Of a stretch of DNA of 64,000 nt, positions 11,479-25,895 are shown piece after piece. Under the pieces are notes generated by a model, which saw only the letters and a list, made by a program, of their open reading frames with translations, did not search any database and was not told the origin of the DNA. A program made the translations under genes and the position numbers. Source of the DNA: Mortierella alpina (Eukaryota > Mortierellomycota > Mortierellomycetes > Mortierellales > Mortierellaceae); NCBI GenBank assembly GCA_029449245.1, contig JANATF010000008.1, positions 1,240,001-1,304,000 on the forward strand, read 5' to 3'. Within the stretch, counting starts at the first letter, position 1, and each line of letters starts with the position of its first letter.

Positions 11479-12018
11479 CTATACATCGTCGCACGTTGGT
11501 CCTTCATACACGGTGCATGTATTGAGGAGACGCATATCTCCTCCAGCCCATGACCCAACGCTTCCTCTGTAGTCACTTGAATGCCCGAATATGCTGTAGT
11601 CAGATTGACACACTGCTTCGAGGCATGCATCTTGCATGTCTAAATCATATACTTCCCTCAAGTTACGGAGCATGCCAGGAAAAAAACTCGGCAGTACTTC
11701 ATCTCTTGGTGACTTGACAGCACGATTGCAGGACAAGTCGAGAGGGGTCCTGGGGCATTCGAGGACGCGATGAATAAAATTGAAGTGGCGCATAAAGAAC
11801 AGGTAATCAATAGTTCTTAGCCTCGGCTCGTCCTCTAGGGGTAACTGGTACGCAGCTGTCAGCAGGTTGGTGTGGCTCCCTCGTGGTAGGGTCAATAATA
11901 TAGTCTTGATGAGTTTTAAGGAGGTCAACGCACGCTCTGGAAGGGTAGCCTTCGAGTTGATAGTCCTTTGGTTGAAGCGGGTCGCTGTAGAGGAAGGGAA
12001 GTGTAGCTCTACACCCAT
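11479..12018 (-). other. Uncharacterised 179-codon open frame, possibly not a gene
   Basis: An uninterrupted frame of 179 codons starting at ATG 12018, overlapped in another minus-strand frame by a 91-codon frame (12082-11807). The translation has no domain I recognise and no obvious low complexity. Other open frames of similar length occur on the + strand at 11105-11572. No splice-consistent extension was found. It could be a decayed gene, a lineage-specific gene, or chance. Confidence 0.18.
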
Positions 12019-12407
12019 TCTTGTTGACGCGTAAGTGGTGTGCTAAGTGTGACTGCATCGCCGTCGAACGCGAGGTGCTCAATGATGAGTTAACGGCACT
12101 TTGAAGGCAAAGATGGATGGCGTATTCAAGGTTGGAGATATGAAGAGAAGAAATGAAAGGTTAGTCGTTCACTGCACCAGCAAATCTACGCCGCAGTCGC
12201 GTTCCGCTGAGATGGTGGCGACAATTAAGGTTCTCTGTGGGAACCAAACGCCAGGTACTCTTGTTCTTGTATTTGTGGCGGCCTCGTCTGGCGCTCGCTT
12301 GTTGCGTGCACCGACCACATGCCGTCCGGACTAGGCCGCGTAGACGGGTCGTTGTCAAGCATGGCAACTGGTGGCGTGGTTCAGCAGCTGCTGAGCGAAC
12401 AGCGGGC

Positions 12408-12440
12408 GCACACCCGGCGCACACCTGGCGCACACCCGGT
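12408..12440 (+). repeat. Tandem 11-bp GC-rich repeat, three copies
   Basis: The unit gcgcacacccg occurs three times head to tail with one substitution. It lies in a GC-rich island with no gene assigned. Confidence 0.6.
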
Positions 12441-13141
12441 CGCCCGTGAGTCGTGGCCGCAGTCGGTGCAGAGCACGCCGAGATGCATGCCTTGGGCGGA
12501 ATTTGTGGCCGAGGATCGTCCAGGTCCCACGTCAGACGCCAAAAGGAAGCTAGGGCAAGTATAGAGGGCAAAGGGGAGCTGCGGGTCGCAGGCCCATCAT
12601 CTCTTCATCCTTGAACCATCCCACCAGCATCCGCCGCTCCTCATCCATTCCTCCATTCCTCCATCCCTCCATCCCTCCATTCTTCCATTCCGCCTCCCTC
12701 GTCCGTCTAGTTCTTCTCGTCCTGCAGGTTTTAATAGTTTGCTGCCGTCGTCGTGTTCACACCCCCCCGCCCCTCTTCCTCCACCTGCGTCTCTGCACTT
12801 GCACCTGTGCCCCTTTGCTCAGTCGCCCACCCTCCTTCTGTGCCCCCCCCCCCTCTTCTCTCCTGCCACCCCCAAATCTCGTCGGTATCTGCCGGGCCAG
12901 TGGGCAAGCACTACATCGACATAAACACTGCGGGAACGAGGACCTAAACCCACGCAGCACGCCTCTACTCGCCCAAGGAGAGCAGCAGCGGCAAACAAAC
13001 ATAACACGCGGTCTGAGGAGTGTCCTGCAGGCTCCGGCCTTCCTTCTTTGCCCTTCTTTCTTTTTTCATAGTTCCCCATTAAGCGCACCTGTCCCGCACC
13101 TACCACGTCTCCCTCTTGTCTCCACCCCACCCCACCCCCTT

Positions 13142-13176
<35 letters not shown>

Positions 13177-13177
13177 T
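13142..13177 (+). repeat. CTCCTG hexamer repeat in leader region
   Basis: Five perfect copies and one near copy of CTCCTG, about 180 nt upstream of the EEP nuclease start codon and within a long pyrimidine-rich tract. A related set of CCATTCCT/CCATCCCT-type repeats is at about 12650-12692. Confidence 0.75.
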
Positions 13178-13355
13178 GTCTTCCTTGTCCCTCTCCTGGT
13201 GCTCCAGCCCCGTCCTCCTGCAACCCACTCTATTTCACTTTCCCGCTGCTCTGTGGGCCTCTCTCGCCTTCTCTTTCTTGCTGCACTCCACCTTGCTTGC
13301 ACTGTCGTTCATTCATCGTTGCATCTGAACTTGGTCCCACAGGCAACCCTCCAGA

Positions 13356-16185
13356 ATGGCATCCACCCTTCAGATGGCCGTACCCGCGACGGCGCCCATC
13401 GACATTCAGCCGTCAGGATCCTCCTCCACCACTACCTCTGGCCCACCATCACCCTCCTCAGGCAAAGCCATCGCTATGGCGGAAAGCCTGGCTGACTCTG
13501 GCTATGAGTCTTCATGGCCCTCTCTATCAGAGGCTGCTGCCTGGTCTCCGCCCCCAGGACAGAGGCGAAGAGCGGAGCTCCACTGCAGCAGTCCTGACTA
13601 CGGCACGCTCAACTCATACGACAAGGAGCCCTCGCTGCTTCCTCAGCACACCCCGCGCCTGCACAGGGACATCCACGAAAATAACAGCTCCAGCAAGGAC
13701 CAAAAACTAGCTCAACAGGCCGGCCAACAGCAGAAACCCCGCCAAGGCAAAGGCCAACGCAGACGGGCACGCACACAGGCCTACCATGCAAAGCGGCTGG
13801 CCCAACTTCAAACCATGGCGCCCCTTGTAGACTTTGGCTCGCCCCTTATGGAGGACGACGATCAATGCCTTGAGCCAACAATCCCCCTCAGGTTGGTATC
13901 TAGGTTGTAAAGTGTTCATTGCTAGACCTCCCAGGCATAGGAACTTGCTGTAATGACGCATAAACTCTGCTTTGTTTCCTATGCTGAGCAGTCTCATACC
14001 GCGCGGATGGCTTTATGAGGATGCCTCTCCTTCCATTGCTGGTAAGCCCAAAGGCGTGTCTTTGTTTATCTTTTGATGTTGTTTTTGTCGTCTGTGGCGC
14101 AACATCGGTCCCTTACTCTGGCGTTATCGTCAGCCATGGTTGCCTGGCACACCTCACGCGTGCATACTTCCTTCATTTGGCTAATATCAATGTCATCTGC
14201 TCATAGACGATATCCTAATCGCCTTGCCCAAGCGCAGCTGGGTGTATGACTCAACAAATCCCGTTTCGATGTGCGCAAGTAAGGAAAATGCTGTGCGAAG
14301 ATGATCTTTGTGCGCAAAGTGTCCCATCGCAATCATATGCAGGTGTGCCATCCTTCAATCTGATCATCTTCTTTGTCACCAATCCGGCGCAGAATCATTT
14401 GTGGTTATGTCGTGGAACCTGCTCTCACCCAGACTGTGTCACCCATCCAGACTTGATGTCGGGTGCGAGCCCGCCTTCCTGGACTGGAGCTATCGCAAGG
14501 AGTCCATTCTGAACCAGATTGCATTCACAGACGCAGATATCGTCTGTCTCCAGGTAAGGAGTCTTGTAGCATGGAAAATCAGGAGGCTCAGAGATGTGGG
14601 GGCCGTCGTTTCCTTCTCAACATTGAGCCCCTTGGACTTTATATCTATCGTATTAATTCTTCTTGCCAACTATGAACCATTAGGAGCTGGAGCTGAAAGA
14701 TTATGAGGAGTACTTCAATCCGCATCTGAGCCGCCTCGGGTTCCGGTCAATTCATGCGTACAAGATGAATGTGTACGAGATGCGGGACGGATGTGCCATC
14801 TTCTACCGGGATAGGTAATGACCCTGCACCTGCGTGTTCACTACACTGTTTTTCCACATTCCTGCAGCACAGTAAAACACAACTCAATCCAGGGTTGGGG
14901 GAGGAAAGTGCCAGAGTTAGGTGACACGAGAGCGAGTCGCCACAGGAAACACGTTCCTTCCTATCGCTTCTCGTCCACACACAGTAATCTCCTTTTTTTT
15001 CTCATGCCAGGAGATATCTTTGCGATTTACTCACGCACACGCCTCCTTTTGCACATCACCCCTTGTTCTGTAACACGTATGATGTGTCCTCTCGTCACCT
15101 CACACGTCAATAGCCGCTTCAAGCTCTTGAACGAGCACGTTCTACGATTCAACCAAGTGGAGCTCGATGATGACAATGTCAAACGTCCGTCCTTGGCTCG
15201 GGACACTGCTATTCGCTTCAACCTGTTTCACAATCTGGCTATCGTGGCCCTCTTTGAGAACCGGCGGACTAAGCGCCAGGTCCAAGTCGCAACCACGCAT
15301 CTCTTGGCTGACCCGGCATTCCCTGATGCCAAGATGCTACAGACAGCGATCCTGACATCAAAACTGGAGGAACTGAAGGAAGCAGCCATGAAAACCGCTT
15401 CAGATGCAGCATTGGCAACCGCTCCGACTGCAGAAGGAGGGGCTTCAGGGACAGGAGTCGCATCAAAGCATCAGCCACACATACCGACAATCTTGGCAGG
15501 GGACTTTAACTCGCTGCCAGACAGCTCTGTGGTCCAGTTTCTAAAGACTGGTCAGGTTGATACCTGTTACTTTGGAGGAAATGACTTTGGGAGGTTCACA
15601 AGGGCACATAGCAAACACTTTTATCACCACCTTGGACTCGACGACAGCTACAAAACCTCGACCCTTCCCTTCACCAATGCGACGCGTCAGTTTCAAGGAA
15701 CAATTGATTATTTGCTTTATGACCCATCCTCCTTGGGTCTCGTAGGCTTTCTGGACCACCTTGAGCCAGAGCCATCATCTTGGACTTCTACTGTCTCGGA
15801 GACCTGCAAGTCCTCAACCTCTGGATCTTGTCCAACTTCGGCTCAAACTGCCTCGTCTTTGCATGGCAATAACTCATCGGACTTGGATTCGGAAATAGAG
15901 CACGACACAGTCTCCTCCACGACATCCTCACTGTCCACACGAGGAAAAAAGAAGGCAAAGCGAGCCACAAAAAAGATTTCGCTGCTTGACTTCTCCAAGC
16001 TCTTTGACTCTTCGACATCCACCAGCACCTGTGAAATCACAACGAAACAGGCTGATAACGATTCGGATGGGACACGCGCTTTGATGCCTACAGCACTGCC
16101 AAGTCAACATTTTCCTTCAGACCACATTCCCTTAGTAGCCATATTTCGCGAGCGAGAATACGTCCCATCTCGCTCACCGGCATAG
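13356..16185 (+). CDS. Endonuclease/exonuclease/phosphatase family nuclease (Ccr4/Ngl/Angel-like)
   Basis: Six exons: 13356-13891, 13992-14041, 14207-14278, 14393-14553, 14684-14814, 15114-16185; 673 residues. After a 215-residue Ser/Pro/Gln-rich leader with a basic patch (GQRRRARTQAYHAKR), an EEP domain runs from about 220 to 665. In order: FVVMSWNLLSP, the catalytic-Glu motif CLQELELKDYEEYF, THLLADP, the active-site GDFNS, the HLGLDDSY region, TIDYLLY and SDHIPLVAIF. These are the marks of Ccr4-type 3' exoribonucleases and their relatives. A Leu-rich repeat N-terminus, typical of Ccr4 itself, is absent, so an Ngl/Angel-like RNA-processing role is more likely. A Ser/Thr/Lys-rich insertion of about 100 residues (750-1000 bases into exon 6) separates the DYLLY and SDH motifs. 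Exact substrate is unknown. AATAAA at 16262 follows. Confidence 0.85.
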
Positions 16186-16261
16186 ACTGGTACGAGCAGG
16201 ATAGTTTTCGCGTCCTTCAATGCTGTATATTATTGTATTTTATTATTTTGTTTTTGCTGGC

Positions 16262-16267
16262 AATAAA
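16262..16267 (+). terminator. Polyadenylation-like AATAAA of the EEP nuclease gene
   Basis: AATAAA 77 nt after the stop at 16185, inside a T-rich 3' region convergent with SEC12. Confidence 0.5.
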
Positions 16268-16374
16268 TCGATTCTGGTCTTGACAGATGCTCGCGTGTCA
16301 AGGAGCAGAAGGCATGGTCGTGTAATTGTTCAAAGCCTCCTGGCCTAATCTTCCGCTGAGCGCTCTCTTCCTCT

Positions 16375-18287
16375 TTAAACCTGAGTGTTTTGATAGATCT
16401 GGATGGCCGCAGCCAGGAACACGAATAACAGAGCCAGCACCAACATCACAAAGTTGTTGTCTATAAAGAGCAAAAACAGGTCATGCACCACCACGTTAAT
16501 ATTAGGAGCTCATACGTAGCCGCTCGTTCTCAAGGTCTAAACCCAGTTCCATGTGTGGCAATCATATACAAGAGAATCTTGTAACTTACTCTTCGGGAAG
16601 GTCTTTGGTACGACAATGACGTGGCAAGAGGCATCCACAGAACCACTGGCGAGCAAGGATGCATCGCTGTTGAATGCCAAGGATGTGACAGGGAAGGCAT
16701 GCGTTTTGGGCACGGTCATTAATACCTGCAAGGTCTTGCTGCTGCAAATCCGGACACCCAAGTCGGCAGAGCCAAATGCAATCAACTTTCCATCAGAACT
16801 AACAACGCGTTCAAAGTTGAGCTGTGAGCATCCAAGTCATTTAGCTACCACTACTGGCAAACGTTTCTCATCAATGAGTGAGAAAAATCATACCTCATGG
16901 CACAAGCCGTGATTGGTTTAGGTCCGACGGTCAAGGTACGGATACGTGTCCACTTGGAGGCATCCCACATGCACACAAATGGCTTCTTGTTTTTGTCGCC
17001 ATTCACAGCCGTATAGAGGATGTTGGAGAAGGCGCCTCTACCGAAGCGGCATATCCTGAATTCGTGAGGTTTGCTCTTGTTCAAGACTGGGTTCGTGATC
17101 ACCTCAAGAACACGTCCTGTTTCTGTCGAGATGATCCAGAGATTTTGGGAAGACACTGCGGCAAGCTATATTCCATGATAACAGAAAGAAACGTGGATGC
17201 TCGAATTCGTCAATTTTTTTCCAATAGAAAGTTACATCTTTCCGCATGGGGTTTGTGTCTCCATAAGTCTTACATGTGCTCCGTCAGCTGAAAAGTCCAG
17301 ATCCAAGATCTCATGTCCTTTGAACTGGGTGACAGGCATGGCCGCAGTCAGTGTGGGGTACTTCAGCAATGCGATCTATAGCATGAGAACAATATTCGCA
17401 TGATCGCCTGTTAGTCAGCGTGATGGTGTCGTCAAAGCGCGGCAAGCAAAGGCTCACCCATCTCCTAATGACTTACGACTCCGTCAGTTCCACCAGTTGC
17501 CAGCATTGTCCCGTCCTTGCTGAAGCGCGTCACTTTTTGATAATCGTCAAAGTTTTTGCTGCTCAGTGTGCCCTTGTTGTGAACAGACTCAATTTTGCCG
17601 TCTGTGTACTGAAAGATTCTGCAGTTTTCGTTCTCTCCTGCCTGGATTTTGTTCACGGCACTGTTGATTCCAAACGCCATGGCTGGATCCTATCAGAAGT
17701 GAAGAAGGAAACCCTCCTTGCAAGTGGTGAGTCTTGACTGGTCCTCAATTGAACCTCCGAAGCCGGCGTAAGAAAAACGCGCTCAAAGTAGTAAAAGGCG
17801 CGCGGTTCATTGCTGAGCGAAACCAAGTGCAGAAAGAGCATAATAAGCTTAAGTTCCACACAGGCCAGGCCTGCCTCCATTACCTTGGGATGAACACTAA
17901 GGGACATGGGGGCATCTTCCTCGCGGTTCAATTCTTTCTCGGCGATGCTTGTCAACGTCTTATTGGCAGAGTCGACCTTGTAGATGCACTAGCAAGGTAG
18001 TAAGGGTTACAATTAGCATGCGTTTCGTGCACCCTTCTTTTTCATTCTTTTCTGTCATGTTCCTCCTCTTCCTCTCTCGAGGTATTCTTGCTAACAAGGA
18101 GTCGCAACACAGCCACCACCACAACCACACCTTTGCGATGGAAAAAGGCTGGTGAAGGAGCGATTTGCCTTACGATTTTGTTCTTCACTCCTGAGCGTCC
18201 TGCTCCGCCTCCTCCTGCAAGAATGAGCTCGTCTTCGCGTGTGAACCCCACGCAGAAGATGGGAATGCCGATGGTGTAGTTGAACAT
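16375..18287 (-). CDS. SEC12: Sec12/PREB-like Sar1 guanine-nucleotide exchange factor
   Basis: Eight exons on the minus strand: 18287-18174, 17988-17884, 17689-17477, 17375-17274, 17165-16894, 16798-16590, 16536-16516 (only 21 nt), 16460-16375; 373 residues. The N-terminus PIFCVGF followed by the glycine-rich LAGGGGAGRSGVKNKI is the Sec12 signature. WD-like blades follow (FSKDGTMLATGGTDGVV, FKGHEILDLDFSADG, SSDGKLIAFGSAD, FNSDASLLASGSVD). A single membrane segment near the C-terminus (VMLVLALLFVFLAAAI) leaves only about 9 residues beyond it. Sec12 sits in the ER membrane and loads Sar1 with GTP to start COPII budding; the propeller faces the cytosol. The luminal tail is much shorter than in budding yeast. 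LAMTOR3 lies 196 bp upstream on the same strand. Confidence 0.9.
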
Positions 18288-18483
18288 TGTGGATTGTGGA
18301 TGGAATCCTGAAAGAAACGTGGAACGGGGTAGAGGGATGAGACCCGAGCGAGACCCAAAAAACGTTTTTGAACAGACTCAGTCCAAAGCGCTTTAAGGGG
18401 TCCTGGGGGTGTGCAGTAGGCGTCTGTTTCACGCGCTTTCCCATTTTTTTTATTTTTCATTCGATAACGACGAGTCGGTCTTC

Positions 18484-19568
18484 CTAGAGTGCACCACTGT
18501 GCCTCTCGTGAAGAGCTGTGGCGATGACTTGCGTAACACTCTCCAGCTCGCTTCCCAACTCCAACAAAAGACCTATGACATTCATGCATGAGGATAGATG
18601 TGTGGGTACGTGCAATACAGAACATAAAATGAAGCAGATCGTCGAGCGGAGGTGGCTATCGCGATTGTGTTTGGGCTTACCGGTATTTGCACTGCTATTG
18701 GCGACAAATGTGGTGATGAGCGATGCGTGATTGAACTGGACTAGCTGGTATGACCCATAGATGCCAACGATCGACTTGTTCTTCTTCAGTCCAAGTTTTG
18801 ATGCCTGCGTTGAGTGACGCGTACAGTTAAAAAGGCATGATTCTCTCTGGTATTGTTCAGACCCGCATTGGACGCCTCCTTGCAAGCTACTGCTTTCCAC
18901 CCATGCCACGTATTCAGCAGAACCTCCGAGTTACCTGGTCGCTTGCTAACGCGAATGTACATCCCAAGGCGGATTCTGTGAACGGAGGCGAACAGTTCGG
19001 AGCATTGGCTAACATGAGGCAAGGCAATTGAGAGGTCTTCAGGCGTGAATAAAGAAGCCAGCTGTTCTTCCTTGGACGATAACTTGGATCCCAACCTAGA
19101 TATGATACAAACACGACATATTAGGCAAGCCATGTCACACGTTACCTCGCAATAAGACGACGCCGTCGCGGTCTGTTACCACGGCCGACAAAAGACCATC
19201 GACCCTAACAAGCAAGGAGAGATCCGGCCAGGTCTATCGTGTGAGTCACGTTTGCAATGAGCCATGAACCATCTGTTCCGGAGGTTGCTGAACACAGCAG
19301 TTTTCCATATGTTGGGATGTCAAGGTCGCAAAGTGAATGATCCTGTAAAGTGAGCCATGGCTCAAGATTGAAGTCTAAGCTTCTTACCTCGTCAAGAGTT
19401 TCTCAAAGTGTACAATGAGTTCCTGTCATCCCAAAGGACGGAGCAAGCGAGTAGGATGAGTCAGCCTCGTAGAAATGCTCAACAAAGTTATCTGCGATGA
19501 GTGGACACCTGCAATTCGACGCAAGGAAACTATGTCTCAAAGCACGATCATCCTGTTACCTCTGCCAT
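18484..19568 (-). CDS. LAMTOR3: Ragulator complex subunit LAMTOR3 (MP1-like, roadblock fold)
   Basis: Six exons on the minus strand: 19568-19560 (three codons), 19422-19388, 19204-19146, 19008-18935, 18804-18681, 18572-18484; 129 residues, close to the 124 of animal LAMTOR3. Conserved stretches in order are VDGLLSAVVTDRDGVVLL, the FALASDQASKLGL block, KNKSIVGIYGSYQLVQFN, and FVANSSANTG before a C-terminal helix. The family is a roadblock/LC7 fold that dimerises with LAMTOR2 on lysosomes or vacuoles, where Ragulator anchors Rag GTPases for TORC1. The start codon is followed by only two codons before the first intron; this start was chosen because the phase and MAEELIVHFEKLL fit the family N-terminus. 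No exon is an obvious open frame alone. Confidence 0.87.
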
Positions 19569-20413
19569 TGAATACGAGAGCTAGTATCGCTGGTTTCGGC
19601 CACAATAGGGATGGGATGTGATGGCGGGTATTGTGATGGGATCCAGAGTTGGATGTCGGTTGCGGGTGTCGGACGGGCTGAAGTGGGTTAGCTTGACAAC
19701 GTCGGCGGGTTCGTCTTGGCTGGTCGATGAATGAGGAGCGATTCTGTCTGACCAAAAATTTATCACTCTTAAATTTGAAAGGGCCAGGGGGAGTTGCACT
19801 GAGGAGTTGCACTGGGGAGCGACGTTCGTCCAGACATGTGCCTGGGCGGGTGGTGGGAGTCAGTGGGCGTGTGTGGACATACACGGACTTCCCTTGAGGA
19901 CATCCATGGTCTCTTCTTGCGGCCATGACGCCCAGAGCAGCCTGGATATGCTGGATATGGCATGTTGTGGCCGACGTCCCTCCGCAAACGGGCCAAGGGT
20001 GGCCTGACAGCTGCGCTGCTAGGCGGCGTCAAGGCCTGCATCAACGGCCAGGTTGCCGACTGGCCAGCTGTTGGCCGTCTTTATCTTCCCCCACCCTTTT
20101 CCCGTTGACCTTTTTGCTTTTGCTTTTTATCTCCACTTCATCCACCCCACACCTCCCTTCACGCTCGCTTCCACCATAGACCTGGTCTCTTGCTCCCGCA
20201 TCCGTACTCTCCTTGGTCTCACCTTGCCATCCTCATTCATCCCTCTTCACTCCTCTCCACTCCTCTCCACTCTCCCTCACAATTAGTATTTCAGTAATAG
20301 GCTTTAGTTTAGTTTCCGATACCTTACTTTGCATTGTCGATCACCTAGCACAGGCAAACCCACAGCATTTAGACAGGCCTGACCAATCAACCCATCGTGA
20401 CATACCGTTCATC
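19569..20413. other. Divergent intergenic region LAMTOR3 / pantothenate kinase
   Basis: 845 bases between two start codons facing away from each other; it should contain both promoters. The last 350 bases before 20414 are CT-rich on the + strand. No gene seen. Confidence 0.55.
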
Positions 20414-22497
20414 ATGACCATGAACCTCATCGGCGCCTCCATCTGTGATGAGGAACTGATCGTGCAAGGAGAAGCCAGAGATATTCAGCTGCCCAACACT
20501 GAACACGTCTCACAAATCTCGGTCGATGTAAGTGAGCGGCCTCGGAAGCATAACCGGCTGGATCGGGTCATTTTGTGCGATGCGATCGGCGGACACCTCT
20601 GGTCGTATCCGATCCTTTGATCACCTTATCATACTCTCAACGAGCCGTCGTCGCTCTCATTTGCAGTGCGCATTGTAATAGAAAAGCAATGGCCTGATCC
20701 TCTGATATATCTAACTGGAGCCTGCTGCATACACTCAATAGATCGGCGGATCACTCGCCAAGGTTGTCTACTTTTCTCGCACAGCAGGCAAGAAGGGCGG
20801 CCGGCTAAACTTTCGCAAGTTTGAGACGGAAAAGATTGACGAATGCATTGCCTTCATCGGCCATCTGCTGGAGGAATCCAGAGCCAACAGACCAGGACAC
20901 GAGCTTGTCATCAAGGCTACAGGAGGTGGAGCGCATCTCTACTACGAAAAGTTCAGGGACACGCTCAACGTCAACATTGAGCGGGAGGACGAGATGGAGT
21001 GCCTGATCACTGGTAATAGCTTGCTTTTGAAATTGCCTCAGCATGAGGTCTAACTGCAGGCTGAAGGTGATCTGACTCTTTCTTTTTGCGGGGTTGAATT
21101 TCCGTGTCCGTTAGGCCTGAACTTTCTGATCACAGAAATCCCATTTGAAGTGTTTACGTACAGTGAAGCCAATCCCATGTGCTTTGAGGAGACTCCTGCA
21201 GACCCATTCCCTTACATGGTACGACCTAGCTTCTTCTCACAGAACTTTGATCCAGCTAAGCCTGAACATCCAACCGCTGCTGACCGCTCCTTTCTTTTGC
21301 TGTCATTTCCCATTAGCTTGTCAATATTGGATCTGGAGTCAGGTACTATCTGTTTCAGGAGAGCATTCCTGGTGCTGATCAGAAACGATGGGGAAGGCTA
21401 GATGCACCCAACTCCACAGACACACTAACATCTTGGATATACCGCGAATAACTTCTAGTATTCTGAAGGTGACGAGTGCTACCACATTCGAGCGTATCAG
21501 TGGGACATCGGTAAGCCAAGTGTTGTTTTTTTTTTGCTTGTGAAGATTTGCGACTGAGCTGAGGGACGGCTCTCAATGACTTGTTCTGACTGATGGATCC
21601 ACTTTTATTGAACAGCTAGGAGGAGGGACACTGTGGGGCCTGCTCTCATTACTAACAGGCGCCAAGACGTTCGATGGTATGGCGTAGTGACATGAGTCCT
21701 TGCTGTAGCTCATCCTTGAGACTGTATACTAACCTCAGGTGCATCGTTTGCGCTAGAAATGCTGGAAGCAAGTCAGGAGGGAGACAACAGGAACGTTGAT
21801 ATGTTGGTCGGCGACATTTATGGCTCGGACTACTCCAAGATAGGTCTCAAGTCCACAACAATCGCGTCATCTATGGGCAAAGTCTTCAAGAAAAACGTGG
21901 ATAAGAGTAAATTCAAGCCTGAAGACATTTCACGGTCTTTGCTCTACATGGTCAGGTAAGCCAATACACGCTATCGCTATCGTACTCTGCGTTTGTCTCT
22001 TTCATTCGCCTTCATCAAGACGTACTCTAATCCAATTGCTCTATCACATGGCCGACAACAGTAACAATATCGGACAGATTGCATACTTGAACGCCCAGGC
22101 TCATGGACTTACCAAGATCTACTTTGGTGGATGTTTCATCAGAGGTATGGAGCTGTACTAGCTCGCTATCACGCGTCCACGTTGTGCTGGTTTTTGAACG
22201 GAGTTCTCACTTCCGAATGCTTCTCTGTATGTAGGACACCCCATCACTATGAACACGCTCTCTTATGCCATCAACTTTTGGTCCAAGGGCTCTATGAAGG
22301 CGCTCTTCCTCCGCCACGAGGGTTACATCGGAGCTGTTGGCGCATTCATGAAGCACCGGTCCTCACGCCGCAACTCACGGTCGTTCACAGTGACTGAACA
22401 ATTGGCACAGAAGCTCGCCGCCATAGAAAACGCCGATCTTGAGGATACTCTAGCGCAAGATACCTTGGACGTAGTAGCCGACGAGGAGTCAGACTGA
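20414..22497 (+). CDS. CAB1: Pantothenate kinase (eukaryotic type II)
   Basis: Nine exons: 20414-20527, 20742-21012, 21115-21218, 21317-21342, 21459-21510, 21616-21676, 21739-21955, 22062-22144, 22235-22497; 396 residues. It phosphorylates pantothenate with ATP, the committed step of coenzyme A synthesis. The eukaryotic PanK acetate/sugar-kinase fold is clear: the nucleotide-binding strand [12 protein letters not shown] near residue 38, [28 protein letters not shown], the [14 protein letters not shown] loop, [12 protein letters not shown], and [11 protein letters not shown] near the end. Length matches fungal Cab1 (about 370-400). Exon 4 is just 26 nt and carries the NIGSGV motif. The C-terminal 40 residues are acidic and probably disordered. 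GEM1 follows 147 bp downstream in tandem. Confidence 0.93.
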
Positions 22498-22644
22498 ATT
22501 AAATCACGTGCGAATCGAACCCTCGTTTTGAACCGATGCATTACAGTAAAGAGCGCTGCTCTCTTTTCCTCTTCCTTTCGAATCTCCGTCCTCTCCAGTA
22601 TCACTCATTACCCCTATCCGCAGACAAGTCTACGCTCGAGTAGA

Positions 22645-25895
<3,251 letters not shown>

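Larger units (their letters stand above)
10350..13355. other. Gene-poor intergenic region between secreted peptide and EEP nuclease genes
   Basis: About 3 kb with no supported gene. It contains the doubtful frame at 11479-12018, a GC-rich stretch at 12150-12500 with a short triplicated 11-bp unit near 12408-12440, and from 12600 onward a long CT-rich tract with several simple repeats. The tract leads into the start codon at 13356 and is probably promoter and leader of that gene. Confidence 0.5.

Noticed and set aside
12611-13495. Long open frame of 294 codons upstream of the EEP nuclease
   Set aside because: It is translated CT-rich leader sequence, overlaps the true start of the nuclease gene in another frame, and has repeat composition.
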